Source of the DNA: BJHL01 sp035299305
GTDB taxonomy: Bacteria; Planctomycetota; Phycisphaerae; Phycisphaerales; UBA1924
DNA length: 9,867 nucleotides
Assembly: GCA_035299305.1 (NCBI GenBank)
Contig: DATGWV010000212.1
Span: 1-9,867 of the forward strand
Direction: 5' to 3'
In this document: one piece after another, positions 5,491 through 9,867 of the stretch
How the letters are laid out: every line of letters begins with the position of its first letter
Numbering within the stretch: position 1 is the first letter of the stretch
Made by a program: the position numbers and the translations under genes
The notes under the pieces: model-generated
What the model saw: the letters and a program-made list of their open reading frames with translations, nothing else
Told to the model about the DNA's origin: nothing
Databases searched by the model: none

Positions 5491-6435
5491 ATGACCGTGG
5501 CGGCAGTTTCGTCGGCTCGCACAACCAAGTCCCAACCGTCCCGCAAGGCCGCGCAGCAGGTGGAGGCCAAGCCGTCTGCGAAGCGCAAGTCCAGTGTCGC
5601 CAAACGCTCGCGCCCGGCAGGTCCGATCACGCGTGATAACACCGACAAACTGTGGCTGTACATCTGGTCGGTGCAGTGCCCGGAAGCGGAAATCGATTTC
5701 GTCACGGATCGATTCAAGAAGCTCACGGGACGTCCGCTGCGGCGGCTGCGCGAGGACTTCTGCGGGGCGGCGGCGACGAGCGCGTACTTCGTGCAGCAAC
5801 ACGCGGAGAACGTGGCGATTGGCGTGGACCTGCACAAGCCGACGCTGGCGTGGGGGCTGAAGAATCTGGCGAAGGACTTCACGCCCGAGCAGCGCGAGCG
5901 GCTGGTTCTGCTCAACAAGAACGTGCTTGATCCGGGTCCGCAGGCCCAGGGCGTGGATGCTGTGCTCGCGATGAATTTCAGCTACTGGATCTTCCAGGAG
6001 CGCGAGACGATGCTGCGGTATTTCCGCAGCGTGAAGCAGAGCCTGAAGCCTGATGGTGTGTTCTTCATGGACATTCACGGGGGCTACGAGACTACGAAGG
6101 AACAGGAAGAGCCCCGCTGGATCAAGTCGCCCGACGGCCGGCGATTCCGCTACATCTGGGATCAGAATAAGTTCAACCCGGTGACGAGCGAGACGGAGTG
6201 CTTCATTCACTTCGAGTTTGAAAAAGGCCCGGCGATGCGCAAGGCCTTCAGCTACACGTGGCGCGTGTGGACGGTGCGCGAGATTCGCGAGCTGCTGCTC
6301 GAGGCGGGCTTCAAGCATGCCACGTTCTATGGTGAGAACGAGGATGAGAAGGGCAAGGGCAACGGCATTTACACGCCCAAGACTCGTTACGATGCGGATG
6401 CGAGTTTCATCGCGTATCTCAGTGCGCACGGCTGA
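5491..6435 (+). CDS. Class I SAM-dependent methyltransferase
   Basis: The protein has 314 residues. After a basic, low-complexity tail (1-47, rich in Lys, Arg, Ser and Ala) comes a Rossmann-type methyltransferase core. Motif I is the variant REDFCGAAATSAYFV (87-101), where most families have a glycine-rich DxGxGxG loop. The acidic residue that should bind the SAM ribose is D113 in IGVDL (110-114). AMNFSYWIF (160-168) is in the post-II/IV position, and LKPDGVFFMDIHGG (185-198) follows the usual order. The late WTVREIRELLLEAGF (260-274) is the common C-terminal methyltransferase helix. The (R)EDFCG...GVDL...NFSYW pattern matches uncharacterised methyltransferases I have seen in planctomycetes and actinobacteria; the substrate is unknown. 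The only usable start is ATG 5491, with AAGAAAGG about 9 bases upstream. It diverges from ugd, and a shared regulator is possible. Confidence 0.85.
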   Translation: MTVAAVSSARTTKSQPSRKAAQQVEAKPSAKRKSSVAKRSRPAGPITRDNTDKLWLYIWSVQCPEAEIDFVTDRFKKLTGRPLRRLREDFCGAAATSAYFVQQHAENVAIGVDLHKPTLAWGLKNLAKDFTPEQRERLVLLNKNVLDPGPQAQGVDAVLAMNFSYWIFQERETMLRYFRSVKQSLKPDGVFFMDIHGGYETTKEQEEPRWIKSPDGRRFRYIWDQNKFNPVTSETECFIHFEFEKGPAMRKAFSYTWRVWTVREIRELLLEAGFKHATFYGENEDEKGKGNGIYTPKTRYDADASFIAYLSAHG

Positions 6436-6491
6436 TTTGCTGGCTTTGCAACGTGAAACCACTTCGCGATCTGGGCGAAGACAACCACGAC

Positions 6492-7379
6492 ATGGCACGC
6501 CGAATGACCATTTTCACTGTCGCATGTGCGGGGGTTGTCGCCGCGCTGGCGGGGTGTTCGCGCACGGACTATCCGCAATCGACACCCGAAGAGACGATTG
6601 CGAGTGCGGGCAAGATGGTGGAGCAGGGGGATGCGGAGAAGCTGCCCAACCTGGTGTATGCCGACAACCCGGACATGCGCAAGCTGCTGAACACGCTGGG
6701 GCGCATGACCGGCAATCTGGAGGAACTCGCGAAGGAGATTAACGCGAGGTATCCGGAGGAGACGGCGGAACTGGCGAAGAAGGCGGAAGAGGCGGCGAAG
6801 CAGGGGAAGTCGACGAGCTTGATTGGCCAGCTCGCGCAGCAGGGTCGTCGGCAGGGCGGGCGGCGCAATCGCACGGCCAAGCCCGGTGAGCGGCAGGAAC
6901 AGCGCGATCAGTTTGATGATGCGATCACGCGGGTGTTCGCTGATCCGTACTCGTTTCTCAAGGGCAACGAAGGCCGACTGACGACGGCGTATCTGACGGA
7001 TGACAGCGTGGCGCTCTTGTGGGACGGCAAGCCGGTCATGCAGCCCATCGGCATGGTGATGAACAAGGCGGAGGATGGGAAGTGGTACTTTGTGCTGCCC
7101 ACGAATGCGCCGGGTATCAGCGGGTTTATGCCCAAGACTCCGGAGCAATACAAGCTCATGGGGCAGATGATCGCGGTGTTTGACAAGGTGGTGGTGGACC
7201 TGCGGCAGGAAGTTGAGTCGGGTCGGCACACGAATCTGGAGTCGGTCAGTCGCCGTGCGGGCGAGATGACGTTTCTGCCGGCGGTGCTGACGTTCTATGC
7301 GTACACGCAGTTGCGGGAAGATCAGCAGAAGAACGCTGCGCCGGCGGCAGAGCAGCAAAAAACCGCAGGCGGGACGTGA
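6492..7379 (+). CDS. Lipoprotein of unknown function
   Basis: The first 22 residues are a lipoprotein signal: basic ARR, a hydrophobic run (TIFTVACAGVVAA), then the lipobox LAGC with C22 as the lipidated residue. The mature protein is 274 residues. It begins with TPEETIASAGKMVEQGDAEKL (31-51), which resembles the opening helix of NTF2/SnoaL-like lipoprotein domains. A charged, probably coiled segment (75-105) and a very basic stretch (118-139, QGRRQGGRRNRT) follow. A second half (142-275) contains the beta-like VALLWDGKPVMQPIGMVM and DGKWYFVLPT. The frame also allows GTG 6453, but the signal peptide fits only from ATG 6492 (or 6504). It follows the methyltransferase by 56 bases with no clear promoter, so co-transcription is possible. 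The last codons are part of a terminator hairpin. I cannot assign a function. Confidence 0.8.
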   Translation: MARRMTIFTVACAGVVAALAGCSRTDYPQSTPEETIASAGKMVEQGDAEKLPNLVYADNPDMRKLLNTLGRMTGNLEELAKEINARYPEETAELAKKAEEAAKQGKSTSLIGQLAQQGRRQGGRRNRTAKPGERQEQRDQFDDAITRVFADPYSFLKGNEGRLTTAYLTDDSVALLWDGKPVMQPIGMVMNKAEDGKWYFVLPTNAPGISGFMPKTPEQYKLMGQMIAVFDKVVVDLRQEVESGRHTNLESVSRRAGEMTFLPAVLTFYAYTQLREDQQKNAAPAAEQQKTAGGT

Positions 7380-7399
7380 GTCCGCTGCGGCTTTCGTTT
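7357..7399. terminator. Bidirectional terminator between convergent genes
   Basis: CCGCAGGCGGGAC (7363-7375) pairs with GTCCGCTGCGG (7380-7390): 11 pairs with two single-G bulges and a GTGA loop. Leftward transcripts from the PQQ dehydrogenase end in six T (7362-7357), and rightward ones in TTTCGTTT (7392-7399). The loop contains the TGA stop of the lipoprotein, so the left arm is coding sequence. Confidence 0.75.
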
Positions 7400-7431
7400 C
7401 ACAAACAAACTAGTTGGTCGTTGGCGACGCG

Positions 7432-8673
7432 TCAGGTTCCAGCCGGGACGATGCGATAGATTTTGTCGTCGCCTTCGCGCGGTTCGGCACGGCCGTCTTT
7501 GTTGCTGGTGCTGAAGTAGATCGCGCCATCGGGGCCGACTGCGACGCAGCGGATGCGGCCAAAGCCAGTGGCCATGCGTTCGATGCCCGTGACTTTTTCG
7601 CCCGTCAGCGCGATGCGGTAAACGCCCGGGTCGCCGTTGGGGCGCAGGCCGCCCAGAGCGCCAAAGAAGAGCGAGCCTTTCCACTGCGGGAAGCGTTCGG
7701 CGTTGTAGTACGCCGCGCTCGCGGGGGCGATGGCGGGTGAGAAGACCATGGTGGGGGCGATGGTGCCCTCTTCGGTCTTGCTGCCCCAGACTTTGGGCCA
7801 GCCCAGATCGGCGCCGCGCTGCACGATGTTGAACTCATCGTCGCCTCTTGCCGGGCGCACTTCGCCGCTGGGGCCGTGCTCGGTTTCAAGCATGAGGCCC
7901 GACTCAGTCCACGCGAGGCCTTGGGGATTGCGGTGGCCGAAGCTGAAGATCTCGCCGCGCGTGTTTTCTTTGCTGACGAAGGGGTTGTCGCTGGGGACAG
8001 TGCCGTCGTCGTTCACGCGGAGAATCTTGCCGCCGAGGCTGTTCATGTCCTGCGCGAGTTCGCGCTCGAAGGTTTCGCCCGTGGCGATGTAGAGCTTGCC
8101 ATCCGGACCGAAAGCCAGGCGGCAGCCGACGTGGTTGCGGCCGGCGGGGATGCCTGTGACGATGGGCGTGGGCTCAACGAGTGCTTCGCCGATGTCTTTG
8201 AGGCGCACGACGCGCACGTCCTCTTTGGTGCCGTAGCTGATGTAGACGAAGCGGTTGGCGGCGTAGTTGGGATGGACGGCGAGGCCCATGAGGCCGTTTT
8301 CGCCGCCTTTTCCGATGAGGTCGGGGACGGTGTAGAGGGGTGACTCGCTGAGCTTGTCGCCTTCGACGACGCGGACCTTGCCGGTGCGCTCGGTGAAGAG
8401 CATGCGCGAAGCGCTGGTCCAGACGATGGACCAGGGGACTTCGACGCCAGAGACGTAGGCCTCGATGGTGAAGTCTTTGCCGGGGCGAATGACGGGGATG
8501 TCTTTGATGACGGGCTTGGCGAGATCGAGCGCGGCTTTCTCGGCGGGGGCGGCCTCTTTGGTGGTTTCTTTCGCGGGTTCGGCGGCGGGCTGCGCGAGCG
8601 CGAATCCTGCTGACATGGTCATCATGCTTGCCACGCTTGCCGCCTTCAGACCGATCATCACATCTCGACGCAT
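7432..8673 (-). CDS. Exported PQQ-dependent aldose sugar dehydrogenase (GSDH family)
   Basis: This family oxidises aldose sugars in the periplasm using the cofactor PQQ and passes electrons toward the respiratory chain. The 413-residue protein starts with a signal peptide (basic MRRDV, a hydrophobic stretch to about 27, likely cut near ALAQ), then an Ala/Glu/Lys linker (29-50), then a six-bladed propeller. Family landmarks in order are WSIVW (81-85), LFTERTGKVRVV (92-103), GENGLMGLAVHPNY (124-137), NHVGCRLAFGPDGKLYIATGE (180-200), AQDMNSLGGKILRVNDDGT (207-225), FGHRNPQGLAW (245-255), EHGPSGE (265-271), LGWPKVWG (290-297) and GRIRCVAVGPDGAIYFSTSN (372-391). The usual HxGG is HVGC here. GAGGAG lies just before the ATG at 8673. 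It is 61 bases downstream of the hydrolase on the same strand and may be co-transcribed. No PQQ synthesis genes are in view. Confidence 0.9.
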   Translation of the reverse strand: MRRDVMIGLKAASVASMMTMSAGFALAQPAAEPAKETTKEAAPAEKAALDLAKPVIKDIPVIRPGKDFTIEAYVSGVEVPWSIVWTSASRMLFTERTGKVRVVEGDKLSESPLYTVPDLIGKGGENGLMGLAVHPNYAANRFVYISYGTKEDVRVVRLKDIGEALVEPTPIVTGIPAGRNHVGCRLAFGPDGKLYIATGETFERELAQDMNSLGGKILRVNDDGTVPSDNPFVSKENTRGEIFSFGHRNPQGLAWTESGLMLETEHGPSGEVRPARGDDEFNIVQRGADLGWPKVWGSKTEEGTIAPTMVFSPAIAPASAAYYNAERFPQWKGSLFFGALGGLRPNGDPGVYRIALTGEKVTGIERMATGFGRIRCVAVGPDGAIYFSTSNKDGRAEPREGDDKIYRIVPAGT

Positions 8674-8734
8674 ATCCAGCTCCTCACGTTACTGACTTGG
8701 TTGGTTCGTCTCAGCGATACGTTCACGTTGGGGT

Positions 8735-9867
8735 TCAGTTTCCGTTTCCGGTTTCGGCCGGTTGCGCGGCGTCCATGGTCCAAAAGGCCTCGCCCAGCTC
8801 GTTTCGCATGATGCGCAAATGGGGGCGATCGCGCGGGGCGACGCTCTGGCGCAGCAGCGACGAAATGTCGGCGAGGACCTGCTCGCACTCGGCGGCGTAG
8901 CCGTGGCCCAGCATGCTCACGTCGATGCTGGTGACTTCCACCGTGTCGATGTCTTTGACGACGGTGACGGGCGGCATATAGCCGGCGCGGGGGAAGTCGT
9001 GGACCCAGTTGCTGGCTTCGAGGGCCATGTCTTTCTTGCTCACGTAGAGCGTGGTCCGTTCGCTGAGGCGCGGGTAGGCCAGGGCCAAGTCTTCGAAGGC
9101 TTCGGCATCGACATCGGGCGCAGCGAGGATGATCTGGCCGAATCGGCGATCCGGTTTTTCGAGCAGCTTCTGAGCGACGCGAGCCATGACGCGGTTGCCC
9201 ATGCTGTGCGCGATGACGTGGACTTTGTCCGCGCCGGACTCGTCGAGCATGCGCTCAAGGAAGCGGCGCACGTGTTTCTCGCTGGCTTCGACAGATGCGG
9301 CATCGGCGGTGTAGCCGCCCGCGGCGTCTTTGCTGGGCCAACTGTAAAAGGCGGTGAGTCCGGGCACGTCGAGATCCACGGCCAACTGCGCGGCTCGCAA
9401 CGCGGCGCGTTCGAACGAGTTTTTGTAGCCGTGGATGTAGACGAGGACGCAACGCTCATCCCGGGGCGATTCTGCCAAGTAGTCGCTCACCTGCTGGAAG
9501 AGGGCGTCTTCCTTCAACTGCTCGATTTCCGAGATGGTGATGTCGTCATCTTCCCACTTGGCGAGCTGGCGATACCACGAGGAACCCAGCGTGCCTTTGG
9601 GGCGGCTGTTGGGCACACGGCAGAGCACGGTGCCGAAGAATGCGTCGCCTTGTGCGCTGCGTTCGTTGGTGAAGCCGCGGCTGATGTTGGCGCGATCGAC
9701 AGGTTCGCGATTCGTGCCGTACCAGACGCGCACGAGTTTCGCCTTGCTGTCCGTGGTCTCGTCGATGGGGCTGCGGCCGCGACCAACCGCGTCCATTGGG
9801 TCAGGTTCTTCACCGGAGCCGACGACCACTTCCTCGGGGGCTGCGGTGACTTCGGGCGGAGTGGTTC
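8735..9867 (-). CDS. Alpha/beta hydrolase of the DUF900 type (5' end outside the window)
   Basis: The frame stays open to the right edge, so the true start is missing; 377 residues are visible. Counting from the GTG codon at 9829 as 1, the region 31-100 begins with KLVRVWYGTNRE, the usual entry of this family. VLVYIHGYKNSFERAALRAAQLA (128-150) is the oxyanion-side strand and helix. VHVIAHSMGNRVMARVAQ (203-220) carries the nucleophile S209. ILAAPDVDAEAF (234-245) carries the likely acid D239, and SMLGHGYAAE (305-314) the likely base H309. The triad is therefore complete. Before the domain the visible start is a Pro/Glu/Thr/Val linker (TTPPEVTAAPEEVVVGSGEE), which suggests a tether behind a signal peptide or lipoprotein signal lying outside the window. 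Substrates of the family are mostly unknown, and esterase or lipase activity is the usual guess. It precedes the PQQ dehydrogenase by 61 bases. Confidence 0.87.
   Translation of the reverse strand, partial: TTPPEVTAAPEEVVVGSGEEPDPMDAVGRGRSPIDETTDSKAKLVRVWYGTNREPVDRANISRGFTNERSAQGDAFFGTVLCRVPNSRPKGTLGSSWYRQLAKWEDDDITISEIEQLKEDALFQQVSDYLAESPRDERCVLVYIHGYKNSFERAALRAAQLAVDLDVPGLTAFYSWPSKDAAGGYTADAASVEASEKHVRRFLERMLDESGADKVHVIAHSMGNRVMARVAQKLLEKPDRRFGQIILAAPDVDAEAFEDLALAYPRLSERTTLYVSKKDMALEASNWVHDFPRAGYMPPVTVVKDIDTVEVTSIDVSMLGHGYAAECEQVLADISSLLRQSVAPRDRPHLRIMRNELGEAFWTMDAAQPAETGNGN

Noticed and set aside
5259..5918. Upstream extension of the ugd reading frame by about 220 codons on the - strand
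   Set aside because: It runs antisense through the methyltransferase gene, has no domain, and the GTGYVG motif belongs at the N-terminus. GGAGAG marks the start at 5258.
6387..7358. Long - strand frame opposite the lipoprotein gene
   Set aside because: Arg/Leu/His-rich shadow. The + strand frame has a complete lipoprotein signal and ends at a terminator.

Overview
The window reads as GC-rich chromosomal DNA from a planctomycete-like bacterium, most likely of the Phycisphaerae type. This is an inference from style and no taxonomic marker gene is present. It rests on three things: a membrane protein ending in a CxxCGYSLxGL...CPEC zinc ribbon, a large membrane-anchored protein ending in a pseudopilin-like YPASLDEL...YSVGADG domain, and short GGCACTGGGGACT-type tandem repeats between genes. 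Base composition and codon use look even across the window. I see no integrase, transposase, tRNA, rRNA, CRISPR array, phage gene or toxin/defence cassette.

Left part (1-3219, all + strand): a membrane-anchored protein of unknown role with a C-terminal pseudopilin-like domain (71-1498, possibly starting further left); a small two-helix membrane protein with a zinc ribbon (1550-2044); a TPR protein of about 104 residues (2112-2426) whose ATG sits about 6 bases after a good -10 box, so its message may be leaderless; and RecX (2497-3219), the RecA modulator, with a clear Shine-Dalgarno and a GTG start.

Middle (3220-3887): a 668-base spacer without a convincing gene. It holds a 14-base tandem repeat, a series of hairpins, a long nested inverted repeat, a 12-base palindrome, an 8-base degenerate tandem repeat, and finally a strong intrinsic terminator belonging to the gene on its right. 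It is the least explained part of the window.

Centre-right: UDP-glucose 6-dehydrogenase (ugd, - strand, 3888-5258), which makes UDP-glucuronate for surface polysaccharide, is divergent from a class I SAM-dependent methyltransferase (+ strand, 5491-6435). The 232 bases between them carry two adjacent perfect inverted repeats, one of which encloses -10-like boxes for both directions. After the methyltransferase comes a lipoprotein of unknown role (6492-7379). It converges on an exported PQQ-type aldose dehydrogenase (- strand, 7432-8673), and a hairpin terminator that overlaps the lipoprotein stop codon lies between them. The dehydrogenase is preceded by an alpha/beta hydrolase of the DUF900 type (- strand, 8735 to beyond the window end).

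Functionally the window is a set of housekeeping and cell-envelope genes, not one coherent system: recombination control (RecX), sugar-nucleotide synthesis (Ugd), periplasmic sugar oxidation (PQQ enzyme), an envelope hydrolase and several envelope proteins of unknown role. I did not find evidence for a new multi-gene system. The best leads are the structured spacer between recX and ugd and the paired palindromes at the divergent ugd/methyltransferase promoter.
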